Shown here: positions 1 through 10,300 of the stretch, one piece after another
How positions within the stretch are numbered: the first letter of the stretch is position 1
Layout: every line of letters starts with the position of its first letter
DNA from: Styela clava
Lineage: Eukaryota > Chordata > Ascidiacea > Stolidobranchia > Styelidae
Length of the DNA: 64,000 nucleotides
Assembly (NCBI RefSeq): GCF_964204865.1
Contig: NC_135250.1
Span: 29,937,395 to 30,001,394 of the forward strand
Reading direction: 5' to 3'
Program-made: the position numbers and the translations under genes
The notes under the pieces: model-generated
Database searches by the model: none
The model's input: only the letters and a program-made list of their open reading frames with translations
What the model was told of the DNA's origin: nothing

Positions 1-172
1 TTTACAATGCCCTAACAGCTAGCTTTTGCTAAGCGAACAACGCATGTCATATGATCAATACCCAAAATTTTTGTGCTTGCAGCTACTAGAAAGCCTATAT
101 TAAATAAAGGTGCGCGATTTCACTCAGTTATTTGTATCTGGCCCTACTGCATTAAAAGTTGTACACCCCTGG
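1..172 (-). mobile_element. hAT-like element, terminal part, cut by window start
   Basis: The segment ends in TTGTACACCCCTGG. This is the reverse complement of the CCAGGGGTGTGCAACCTTTAAT terminus (spaced here as CCAGGGGTG then TGCAACC) seen at about 43442, 52620 and 55396. Inside are the matching GTTATTTGTATCTGGCCC and ATGTCATATGATCAA stretches. Only one end is in the window. Confidence 0.6.
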
Positions 173-451
173 GTTATGGCCATCTATAGCCTCTACTAAC
201 GCTTGGCTATGAAGTCTTGGTGGTGCTTTGTGTCGCCGATAAATCGTAGACTCTATAAATCACGGACACACCGTTTCCATTCCAAATAAGAGAGGCAGTA
301 ACATACCGTATAATTAACCATTACTAACGACCAATTCCGTAACGTTTTAATTTTTATAATTGCTATTCAGGAAGTTGTTAAATGCTGTTTATTGGTTTTA
401 TCGTAAAATGCGGTAAATTTCGAGTAAAGCTAGTTAGACCAAAGGCGTAGT
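173..451. other. Unassigned intergenic sequence
   Basis: AT-rich, with no open frame or repeat that I recognise, between the hAT end and the 42-bp minisatellite. Confidence 0.5.
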
Positions 452-2175
452 ACGTCATACTGTTGAACCGTTATTTTGGTTTTGGACTTTGGTTCGTCAT
501 ACTGCTGAACCGTTATTTTGGTTTTGGACTTTGGTTCGTCATACTGTTGAACCGTTATTTTGGTTTTGGACTTTGGTTCGTCCTACTGTTGAACCGTTAT
601 TTTAGTTTTGGACTTGCTGAACCGTTATTTTGGTTTTGAGCTGTGATTTGTCATACTGTTGAACCGTCTTTTTGGTTTTGGACCGTAGTTCGTCATACTG
701 TTGAACCGTTATTTTGGTTTTGGGCTTTGGTTCGTCATACTGCTGAACCGTTATTTCGGTTTTGATCTGTGGTTCGTCATACTGTTGAACCGTTTTTTTG
801 GTTTTGGGTTTTGGTTCGTCATACTGCTGAACCGTTATTTTGGTTTTGGACTTTGGTTCGTCATACTGTTGAACCGTTATTTTGGTTTTGGACTTTGGTT
901 CGTCATACTGTTGAACCGTTATTTTAGTTTTGGACTTTGGTTCGTCATACTGCTGAACCGTTATTTTGGTTTTGAGCTGTGGTTTGTCATACTGTTGAAC
1001 CGTCTTTTTGGTTTTGGACCGTAGTTCGTCATACTGTTGAACCGTTATTTTGGTTTTGGGCTTTGGTTCGTCATACTGCTGAACCGTTATTTTGGTTTTG
1101 AGCTGTGGTTTGTCATATTGTTGAACCGTTATTTTGATTTTGGGCTTCGGTTCGTCATACTGCTGAACCGTTATTTTGGGTTTGAGCTGTGGTTTGTCAT
1201 GCTGTTGAACCGTCTTTTTGGTTATGGTCGATGGTTTGTCATACTGTTAAACCGTCTAAATTGGTTTTGGTCGATGGTTTGTCATACTGTTGAACCGTCT
1301 TTTTGGTTTTGAACTGTGGTTTGTCATACTGTTGAACGGTCTTTTTGGTTTTGATCTGTGGTTCGTCATACTGTTGAACCGTTATTTTGGTTTTGGGTTT
1401 TGGTTCGTCATACTGCTGAACCGTTATTTTGGTTTTGAGCTGTGGTTTGTCATACTGTTGAACCGTCTTTTTGATTATGGTCTGTGGTTTGTAATACTGT
1501 TGAACCGTTATTTTGGTTTTGCGCTGTGGTTCGTCATACTGTTGAACCGTTATTTTGGTTTTGGGATTTGGTTCGTCATACTGCTGAACCGTCTTTTTGG
1601 TTTTGGGCCGTAGTTCGTCATACTGTTGAACCGTCTTTTCGGTTTAGGACCGTAGTTCGTCATTCTGTTGAACCGTTATTTTGGTTTTGAGCTGTGGTTT
1701 GTCAAACTGTTGAACCGTCTTTTTGGTTTTGGGCCGTAGTTCGTCATACTGCTGAACCGTTATTTTGGGTTTGAGCTGTGGTTTGTCATGCTGTTGAACC
1801 GTTATTTTGATTTTGGGTTTTGGTTCGTCATACTGCTGAACCGTTATTTTGGGTTTGAGCTGTGGTTTGTCATGCTGTTGAACCGTCTTTTGGGTTATGG
1901 TCGATGGTTTGTCATACTGTTGAACCGTCTTTTTGGTTTTGGTCGATGGTTTGTCATACTGTTGAACCGTTTTTTTGGTTTTGAACTGTGGTTTGTCATA
2001 CTGTTGAACCGTCATTTTGGTTTCCGTCGTGGTTTGTCATATCGTTGAACCGTTTTTGAGGGTTCGGGGCCGTGATTCGCCATATTGTTAAACCGTTTTT
2101 TTTTATTGGTTCTGGGCTGTAGTTCGTCAAACTGTGGAAACGTCTTTTGGGTGTAAATCGTAGTTGGTCATCTTC
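452..2175. repeat. Minisatellite, 42-bp period, about 40 units
   Basis: Tandem units carry the constant parts CGTCATACTGTTGAACCGT and TATTTTGGTTTTGG plus a variable spacer (ACTTTGG, GCTGTGG, ACCGTAG or TCGATGG). The variants alternate in a higher-order way. One unit near 601-640 lacks about 12 bp, and units after about 2050 decay. Because 42 is a multiple of 3 and the unit lacks stops in several frames, long pseudo-ORFs appear on both strands (14-residue repeats such as NRYFGFGLWFVILL on + and TVQQYDKPQ... on -). These are by-products of the period. I see no start context, splice site or flanking exon that would make this a gene. Confidence 0.93.
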
Positions 2176-2286
2176 TTAAAGTGTTTCATTGGCTTGGTAT
2201 GATCACGAGCTATTCAACGTTAAATGGATAGAATTCCCCCACGCACCCGTACTTAGTCAAAATCGTTTTTATAGCTATTGAGAGAA

Positions 2287-2327
2287 CGGAGAGAAGAGAG
2301 AGAGAGAGAGGAAGAGAAAGAGAGAGG
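2287..2327. repeat. GA-rich microsatellite
   Basis: Imperfect (AG)n run with GAGAGAGAGAGAGG and GGAAGAGAAAG blocks, just after the minisatellite tail. Confidence 0.85.
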
Positions 2328-2789
2328 GTTTTTAACAAGGTTGACTGACTCCTTATATATGTACACGAATTTAAAAATGGTAAAACATTTTTTTCATGAA
2401 TTCGAGTAAAACATTAATAATTTGGGTTAAATGAGGTCCAGTTGGCTTTAAATACAATTTATAATAAAGAGACAAAAGCGATAGTTTTTAGTAACTTTTT
2501 CCATCGCGCAGTGAGGAAGAGGCGATTCTACAACAAGGATAAAAATTCAGTAAAATGAACAACTTTGTGTCAAACAGTCACACTTTATAAGCAAAAAAAT
2601 GTAGTCAGTGTGACATAAAAAAAAATAGCTTTTCATAACATGAGGTATCTCTAGCTAGCATTCACAAAATGTGTATTTTGGAATTTCGAATTCAGTTAAG
2701 TTGTTTTTAAATATTAAATTACAGAAGACTTCCAAAGGTGCAAAGCATCTTCAATTTTGTAAGATAAAAACCAGTTGTACACTCAACGT

Positions 2790-3095
2790 ATTATCGCTTA
2801 TCTATCGCTCAAAAGTTTAAACCGTTGATCGTTTTGTAGGAAAAAGTTTATAATTTCGGAAATTACATAAAATTCAATTCGCCGGGGCAGCTATTTTTTT
2901 TGAAAACTGAGGTTAAAAATTTCTGATTTGGAAGATAAAAATAAATAATTGTTATTTCGACCACAGCAGTTTGAACCTGTAGTTGTGAACTTGCAGAATT
3001 TTTTTAAAATTTCATTATTCAGAATATTTAATGTATAGTCGAAATCGCTTTATATTTAGCGTTAACAGATGTATAATTAATAAGTTTATTATTGT
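2790..3095 (+). repeat. Diverged direct duplication, copy 1
   Basis: Shares ordered blocks with 3440-3690: AAAGTTTAAACCGTTGATCGTTTT versus AAAGTTCGAACTGTTAACTGTTTT (spaced blocks), then TTCGACCACAG, TAGTCGAAATCG and AGCGTTAACAGA. A short upstream match also links about 2225-2275 and 3400-3445 (TAGAATYCC, TAAGTCAAAATCG). No coding sense is visible. Probably an old interspersed repeat present twice. Confidence 0.6.
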
Positions 3096-3439
3096 CGTTT
3101 AAGAAATCACAAGACAAATTCAAAACAAAAACTAACATGAGTCTGCAGCACAAGATTTTAAATAAGTTTAAACTAAGAGAAAAAAAAGTAATAAAATCTT
3201 TGCATAGAATTTAAAACAAGAAAAACCTAAAAGCCGGGGAAAACCAATAGACACACAGTAGTTCTGGAAATAGTTCACAATATCATTCAGCTTTCCTTCT
3301 GTACGATTTCAGTGGATAAATTTTCATTTATTGTCACATGCAATGTCAAATCGAGCAATCATTTTAATTTGAGATTTTCATTTGCTCATTATACTATTCA
3401 GTGTTGGGTAGAATCCCTCACACGCTGGTATTAAGTCAA

Positions 3440-3690
3440 AATCGATAACCTATCTACAAAAGTTCGAACTGTTAACTGTTTTCAGAAAAAAGTCTATAAT
3501 TTTTTAAAAGTGAAATGAAAAAAATTTCTAACTTAGAGGAAGAACATAATTTTTAGTTCGACCACAGGAGTTTGCACGCAATGACTAACTTTTTTTTTTA
3601 ATTTTCTACTTCAGAAAATTTAATTTTGTAGTCGAAATCGTTTTTATATCAGCGTTAACAGAATGTATATTTAATAATCGCAATTCACAA
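3440..3690 (+). repeat. Diverged direct duplication, copy 2
   Basis: Second member of the pair with 2790-3095, in the same block order, with small indels and point differences throughout. Confidence 0.6.
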
Positions 3691-3939
3691 ACCCCAGACT
3701 TTACAACGTAAGATTAAACCAAATAGAAGTCTGATAAGAAAACCTTAAGTGTTAAATTTCACCTTTTCGAAACTTGAGGAGTTAAAATTGCTTAGTAATT
3801 GATACTTATGGCATTTCTATCTAAGGCCTGAGGCGATTCTCTGGGCTAAGTAAACGCTATCTTTGGCTGACTAAGGAATTTTGTTGTTTTGAATGAGAAA
3901 TGTACAGATGTTTGTGTCCGTGCGCAGAGGTGTCATGTT

Positions 3940-4225
3940 AGTAGTGATTTATTGTTTAACGGTGATTATTTGAAAAAAAAGTGTAATCAGACGGAAGACA
4001 AATTGGTCATTCCGTAGTGTATGTACCAGGTTAAGGTTAGGCCATAATTTTATTCCGATTTTCCTTATTTTAGTTCTATTACGAGTTCGTGGACTGTCTG
4101 TTAAGTGAGTAGTTGAGTGAATATACCCCTGTCTATAGGTTTCAGTCCCTTTAGACAACTTAATGTAAGGTAAAAAAAAACTAGTTACTTCCACATTGGT
4201 ACACACACACTTCTGGAGCGCCGTG
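3940..4225 (-). mobile_element. Family II MITE, reverse orientation
   Basis: Contains, in reverse, the family II core: the block around TATACCCCTGTCTATAGGTTT, the CGAACTCGTAAT block, and an end reading CACACTTCTGGAGCGCC, the complement of GGCGCTCCAGAAGTGTG. Compare 15455-15652 and 32638-32854. Repeated at 4340-4558. Confidence 0.6.
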
Positions 4226-4339
4226 TATTTAAGATAATAAAATGTGTTTGTGACCGTGAGTGGATGTGTCATGCTAGTAGCGATTATTCATTGTTCAACG
4301 ATGATTTTTTGATTGAATAGCGCAATAATTCGCAATCAG

Positions 4340-4558
4340 ACGGTAGACAAATGTACCAGGTTATAGTTAGAGCATAATTTTGGTCTGATTTTCCTAACTT
4401 ATTTTAGTTCTATTACGAGTTCGGGGACTGTTTGTGTTAGCCAAGTGAATATACCCCCTGTCCATAGGTTTCAGTCCTTTATACAACTTGATGTGAAGTA
4501 GGCGAACAAAATTAGTTCACTTCATATTGGTACGCATTTCTGGAACGCCGACAAGTGT
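4340..4558 (-). mobile_element. Family II MITE, second adjacent reverse copy
   Basis: Same order of blocks as 3940-4225, ending TACGCATTTCTGGAACGCC. Both copies are preceded by a similar AATCAGACGG(A/T)AGACAAAT sequence, so the pair may be a local duplication and not two insertions. Confidence 0.6.
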
Positions 4559-4950
4559 GCGACTACAAGGATAAGTGTGGCAAACGTGGGACAAGTATAA
4601 GACAAACAGGCCCAGTGGGATGCAAGCAAGACCAGTGTAAGACAAGCAAACGCTCTGTTGTTAAACAGTAATTATTTGAGATAATAATGTTCACAATGAA
4701 GCGGTTAGGATGAGAAGGTGAATATCCGGTATCAATTTAAATAGTATTTCATGAAGGGCTATTGGTCTTTTATATAAATATAGATAGTAGGTTGTGAATA
4801 TGAATGTATATATGGTATTTGAAAGAACTCTTCGTATTAGGATATTGGCATATAGACAGGTTAGAAATCGGGAGGGATGTACATTCCTGATCGTCGTTTG
4901 AACAAGCCTTCTGCGTGTGTGAATATGGTCTAGCCCAGCCCTTATAAGTA

Positions 4951-5184
4951 TACTCCCGAAGTATGTGAACCAAAATGGCGAACACCGAAACGTAGTGTGA
5001 GTACCAGGTTAGGATTAGGCCATAAGTTACGGTAAAAATACTACGGGAGTCACTTGGCTAGTCCCCGAACTCGTACTAGATCTAAAATAAGAAAAATTGG
5101 AATAAAATTATGGCTTATTCCTAACCTGGTACACATACTACGTTCCGGTGTCCGCCATCTTGGTTCACATACTTCGGGAGTACC
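4951..5184. mobile_element. Family I MITE, long form
   Basis: Inverted ends TACTCCCGAAGTATGTGAACC and the complementary copy before 5184, with AAAATGGCG and CGCCATCTTGG inside each end. The middle reads GGACTAGCCAAGTGACTCCCG in reverse. The flanks CCCTTATAAGTA and CCCTTATAGGTA resemble each other, longer than the usual 8-bp duplication, so the true boundary is uncertain. Confidence 0.8.
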
Positions 5185-5278
5185 CTTATAGGTATACGAG
5201 CTCTTGCATATCAGTAGCTGCTTGTAGAAAGCCTTATTCTGAATCAAAGCTTCAAACAATATTATAAGAAAAGACCTC

Positions 5279-5455
5279 CATGTATAAAGTTGGCACACTC
5301 ATACCGATGGTATTATTGATGTAACAAATTTCAAAAATTTTTCAAGAGCCCTTGAAGGTGTGAGTTATGAGACACTTATGTGTTCTACACGAGAATTTGT
5401 TGTTTTACCAGATAATGCAATGAGTATGGAGTATATCATCTTCAGCAGGGCTTCC
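5279..5455 (+). other. Open segment with coding-like composition, unassigned
   Basis: A frame open from about 5285 reads TDGIIDVTNFKNFSRALEG and then CSTREFVVLPDNAMSMEY before running into a hAT-like end (CAGGGCTTCCCAAAC) near 5455. It has the look of a short exon or a decayed transposon ORF, with no clear acceptor or donor on both sides. I do not recognise the family and make no functional claim. Confidence 0.2.
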
Positions 5456-6170
5456 CAAACTTCTATGTTCTTGACCCTTTCTAATATATTAAAATTTTTT
5501 GCGACAGCTGTCAGGTCGGCGTATTTATGCAAGGGTGTCGCTTCTCTGATCCTATTTATTTTTTTGAAATCGTGAGATTTCCCCCTTTTTTTATAATTGT
5601 GTTTCGAATCAATTTCAAAAAGTACAAGAGATAAAGTATTTCATGTGAAATTTGTGTATTCTCTGCGACTCCTAAGTTCGTTGTACGCTCCCCTATGGGG
5701 TCGCGATCCCAGTTCGAGAATATCCGATCTGTAATATATACCCTACAAAGGCAAGTTTGTTTAAAAGCAGTCTGGAGACATATAAACTGAACGTAGAAGG
5801 AAAGTTGTTAAGAGAGTTAAAAGCGATCTTTCAGAAGGGTTTCGTATAGATAAAGCATCAGTTTCAATTAAAAAAAATTATATTTCCTTCATTTCTAGTT
5901 ATGAGTTCTTTAGGTTGTAGATCAAGAAATCGAAATTGAAAGAAATTATTGGGTATATTTGGCCATGCATGATGTTTATCACTCTTGTCTCAGCCCACAA
6001 CACGCCCCTTTTGAAATGTTTTTTCTTTTTTAATTGAACCATAAAAGCTGATTTTTATAATTCTCGTCTAATTACCCTCATTTTGTCGTTAAATATCGGA
6101 TAATAACAATTGTCAGACCAATTCTGCGTTTGTTTTGCTAACATGAAAGGAAAAAAAAGATCCGATGGTT
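5456..6170. other. Repeat-derived intergenic sequence
   Basis: Begins with a hAT-type terminus (CAGGGCTTCCCAAACTTCTA) and contains TTCTTGACCC and GGGGTCGCGATCCC remnants. No gene seen. Confidence 0.4.
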
Positions 6171-6173
6171 TAG

Positions 6174-7226
6174 CGCAGTGGTTCCCAGCCTTTTATGGCT
6201 AAGGATGCCAAGTATGACTACTTACAAGTATTCGATTCTCATCCGATTCCTAAATTTTCGATTCCGATTCCGAATCTCGATTCCTTGACATATCTTTCCG
6301 AGAAAACATACTCACCTAAGCAATACCATATGAAATCAAACAAGAGAGCGATGTTCATAATCTGGACGGACAAAAAAGCCAAAACTAAGTAGTATTTGTA
6401 TCCAATTTGTCACAAGAGACATGATCATACAAAAAACGAATCCCTCAAAACCCACAAAGATTTTTAAAATAATCAAACGTAAAGGCCTTTTAGCGAAAAA
6501 TAAATACATAGTGAAGTTTGCGGCGTCGTAGCAACTCAACATAGCAGTGAAACAGTTTACACATATATGTGAAGGAATTGCCACAAAACGTTAAATATTG
6601 TTTTCAATCCAAGTTTTAACCTCAAGAATCGATGCTACTCGATTCTGTGAAGAATCGATTCTGTAATCGAATCCGGACTCGATTCCGCCATCGCTATTTA
6701 TGACTCGTAGCACCCTACCGGAGGGTTTAAGCACTCATGGCCCCTGTTTATCATTCCAGTGGTATTTAAAGTGTTATTTTGATTGGTAGATTCCAAATCC
6801 CATTATGTTCAAACAATTCATAAACAACAAAGCAAGAACGCTCTTTGAAATAACCTTTTCAACCAATGAAACTAGAAAATCAAGAAGTTTTCTTGTAAGG
6901 GAAAAAAAGTAAAATCAGTTTTAGGGGCTCCCGAAGTATGCGAACCAAGATGGCGGATATCGGAATGTAATATGTGTACTAGGTTAGGGTTAGGCCATAA
7001 TTTTAGGTATAAATACTACGGGAGGCTCTTGGCTAGTCTTCGAACTGATAATAGGACTAAAATAAGGAAAATTGGAAAAAAATTATCGCCTAACCCTAAC
7101 CTGTTACCCATGTTACGTTCCGATGTCCGCCATCTTGGTTCGCATACTTCGAGAGCACCCAGTTTTGTGACCAGCATCGTGGGCCCTTTCGGCTGCTTTG
7201 TGACACCCTTGGGGGCCAAGCCAGCC
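6174..7226. mobile_element. Decayed hAT-like element with nested insertions
   Basis: Starts GCAGTGGTTCCCAGCC and ends in TTTTGGAACCTCTG, with the internal phrase CCTACCGGAGGGTTTAAGCA. The latter is shared with the better copy at 32446-32892. Inside are a second element rich in CGATTCCGATTCC and GAATCGATTCTG blocks (about 6220-6705) and a family I MITE (6924-7159). Confidence 0.55.
6924..7159. mobile_element. Family I MITE, 236 bp
   Basis: Inverted ends GGGGCTCCCGAAGTATGCGA and its complement ending CGAGAGCACC. The 8-bp flanks are CAGTTTTA and CAGTTTTG (one mismatch). The length of 236 bp is identical to the copies at 41961, 50504 and 56827. Confidence 0.88.
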
Positions 7227-7283
7227 CCAGTTTTGGAACCTCTGTTATATTCAACAACAATATGCTTCCATATTTTTATTCAG

Positions 7284-7320
7284 TTGTAAAGCCTATAAAC
7301 TTAACAGTTAAACACACAAA
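7284..7320 (+). promoter_or_regulatory. Probable 5'UTR acceptor and short leader of the MS4A-like gene
   Basis: The strong acceptor-like string CATATTTTTATTCAG ends at 7283, 37 bp before the start codon. The leader could be joined to an upstream non-coding exon or, if the organism trans-splices, to a spliced leader. The RING genes have an acceptor at almost the same distance. Confidence 0.4.
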
Positions 7321-10300
7321 ATGCCTTTATTTGCACCCGTGGACGTTTACCGACTTTATTTGCCGAAGAATATTTCGGATAAATATACAGTGAAGTTTAA
7401 AGCCATCGGGGTAAGTTAATTTATAGATTTTGAAGTTGGGCTCAAATATGTGAATAAAGGCCCTGGTTTTATAAAAAGATGTGACGGAGTGGCGCATCGT
7501 GTTAGGGGTTAGGGATACGCTCACCACCGCACTTCTGATTACCCTGCGTGAGTTCGCAGGTTCGAATCCCATGCCTAGATTGTTATACGCGAGAGGATCG
7601 TAGTCGTGCGTGAGTAGGGTGGTTCACGTAACCATCAAGTCCATGCTTAGGAAAACAAATTAATGGCTACCTAATACTGTAATTCGACATTTGATTATGC
7701 CGTCTTATTGATTTTTCTCATCCCCGGGATAAATATGTAAATCCTTAAATCCTATCATATCCGAAAAACCCTTGGTGTTTTCATCATGGTGACCGTACAT
7801 TTGAACCCACGTACATTTGAACCCATGTGTATACCCGCGGGTTCAATCTATATGCGGGTGCTAAAACCCATGGGTTAGGGTTAGTATGGGTTCAAATATC
7901 CGTAAAACAAAAAAATTCCATAGGTGCAATAGTATGCAGGTGCAATTGTCGTGGGTTCAGATGTACGTGGGTTCAAATGTAATGGAACCTTTCATCATTT
8001 AGTTTCAGGTATTTTATGCGCCGCGATAGATAATCAAAAGACAACAAACGTAAGCAAAAAAAATAAATGTATTATAGCTTATTCACGTTAAATGTATGTG
8101 GTCAATGCAAATGCTACTTTGTGGAGGTCCTTGGCCGTGGCCCTATAGGGGGATTTAAGCCCCCAGTTTGAGAGGCACACCTTAACCAAAAAGTCTGTTC
8201 TTCTTGCACAGGGTGATCTCAGTAAAAAAATATTCCTGGTCAATTGGAATTGATATTCTAGAAAGAGCATAACTTTTGTGCAAAGCGTCCTTGATTACTG
8301 AAATATTCGGGTACCGTCATACGAGACTTGCTTGTAAAGCGAAATGGTCGAATATTTCATAATATATTGTCCCCGGTATGATGTCCCAGGATCGTTTTAA
8401 CAAGAGGGCGACACTCAAATATATGGACACGTGGACTAGAGCGAAGCAGGGTTTACCTTTGACGTTACCGGTACCGTACCCTCAAAAAGTTCCGGGTTTT
8501 CAGTCGCAAGAATTTTCACAGTCAGCCGTCACGCTTGGCGGATTAAAAACCGTGTTCCCATAATTAAAAATTAATACAGCGCAATTTTGGATGAAATATT
8601 AGATCTCATAAGATTCATAGAAAATTCAGGAATAAATGAAAATAATAGCCTTCTGGCAAAAAAATCAATCTTGAACCACTGGAAATTCCAAAGCAATTGG
8701 TCCAGTATTCGAACAGAAAAGCGATTTTTTAATGATAATGACGAAAGAAAATAACAATAACAACAAAATTTTGAAACGATCGTTATGGCCACTAAACGTT
8801 TCCAATTAATCAATGCAAAGAACTGAATATACGCCCCGTGAATATTATCAACTTGCAAACGAATCTCAAAATTATATCTTTCGTCAAGTCCTCACAACGA
8901 TTAAAAACATTTGGACAGCAAACGCGTAATATTTTTAGTCACTGTGCACAAAACACACCTGTTATAAATGCCATTGAAAAACAAGAGAGCTATGCTCAAA
9001 TACATGGACACGTAGAGCCATTTTGCCAATTTCCGAAAATCATAGCATAGTCTTCTTTTCGGCATAAAAAACTTCCCACTTTCGGTAAGCACTAGACTAG
9101 ATCCACCGGCAAACGCAAAGCACGAAATCGGCTGATGTGCGTCCGCAGAACGTTCGGTGACGTCATAGCAAACAAAAAAACGCTTCATCAAATTACCGGA
9201 ACTGATAACGTTTCTGCGGTTTCGATGCGACGACATAATCACTTTCGCATTCTTATTGGTTTCGCGCAATTTGTGACTTAAAAAAACACAATTATTTCTA
9301 AATTTAAAAGATTTTTTTTCACAGCTGTGCGACCTTGAATCTAATCAGAATTTAGATCGATCTTTTGTGGAATTCGAAAAAGTCAAAATAAACTATTTCA
9401 AAGAGAATTTGATCGAAGCCGGGTCACGCGCAGTCACTCAGAAGGAACGAAGACTCGACTTTGTGCAAAGTTACCGACAATCATTGAAATCCCAAGATCT
9501 ATGTGCACTCACACAGAAGTAAAGGAGGCTTACTTTCGTACAAATTTTGGGTAAACCCTGAAATTTCAAGAGTTGCGTTCACTCACTAAAAATAGGGAAA
9601 TGAGACTCATCTCTGTGCAAAATTATGGTCGACCATTTTGATTCCAAAGCTATGGAATCTAAGTGGAACATGAATGTGTAACAGACGTCCCTCGGGCCAC
9701 AAGCCGGCCCGCCAAGCCATTAGTGTGTCCCTTGTTTTTTCCATCAAGCATAAAAACCCTAATCCAACATTTTATGTTCGAAAAGGCGCTTGCTCGCATG
9801 AATAAAAACGCTTCAGTTGCTCTTGTCGATGCGTTAATGCTTTCGTCGTTCTGAATTCTCTTCTTTTGTCACTCCTGCTAATATTTTTTTTTGTGTGGCC
9901 CAAAGTAGATATCTGAAGTTGGTAATATGGCAGACCGACTAAAAATGTCGCACGCCCCTGCTATATGGTTGTACGACGTTTTGTTACGTATCAGTGGCGT
10001 AGCCATGAATATACTTACGTCACATTTACTGACTCGGAAACGACTCTAAAGGGATTTACGAATACTCACACAAAAGTAAACCAGACAACCATATTTATTC
10101 TTCTTTTCTAATTTCAGTTCATTCATATTATAATCGCCACCATCTCAATCGTGATTGAAGGAGGGGCGGTCGTCTTCTACATCAACAGGATGGCTTATTA
10201 TCCAAGCATCGCTCCAGGAATATGGGCGGGCGCACTGGTAAGTCTATAATCTAGACTTTTTTATTCGACTTGTTTAGGATAGGATTTATCCTGAGGGAAA

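Noticed and set aside
701..2048. Long open frames of 60-120 codons on both strands
   Set aside because: They follow directly from a 42-bp tandem unit without stops in several frames. No gene context supports them.
7081..7110. CCTAACCCTAACCTG, telomere-like repeat
   Set aside because: It occurs in nearly every family I and II MITE and never in more than two units, so it is part of the element and not telomeric.
6972..7289. Open frame over a MITE near 7 kb, and similar frames at 41954, 45881, 50501 and 56805
   Set aside because: All translate family I MITEs (CTRLGLGHNFRYKYYG and related strings), so their similarity to each other reflects the transposon, not a protein family.
7540..7580. tRNA gene suggested by GGTTCGAATCC
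   Set aside because: The B-box sits in a SINE body repeated many times. The acceptor stem does not close and no intact cloverleaf is visible.
8901..9269. 122-codon minus-strand frame
   Set aside because: Mostly antisense to a family III element in an intron of the MS4A-like gene.
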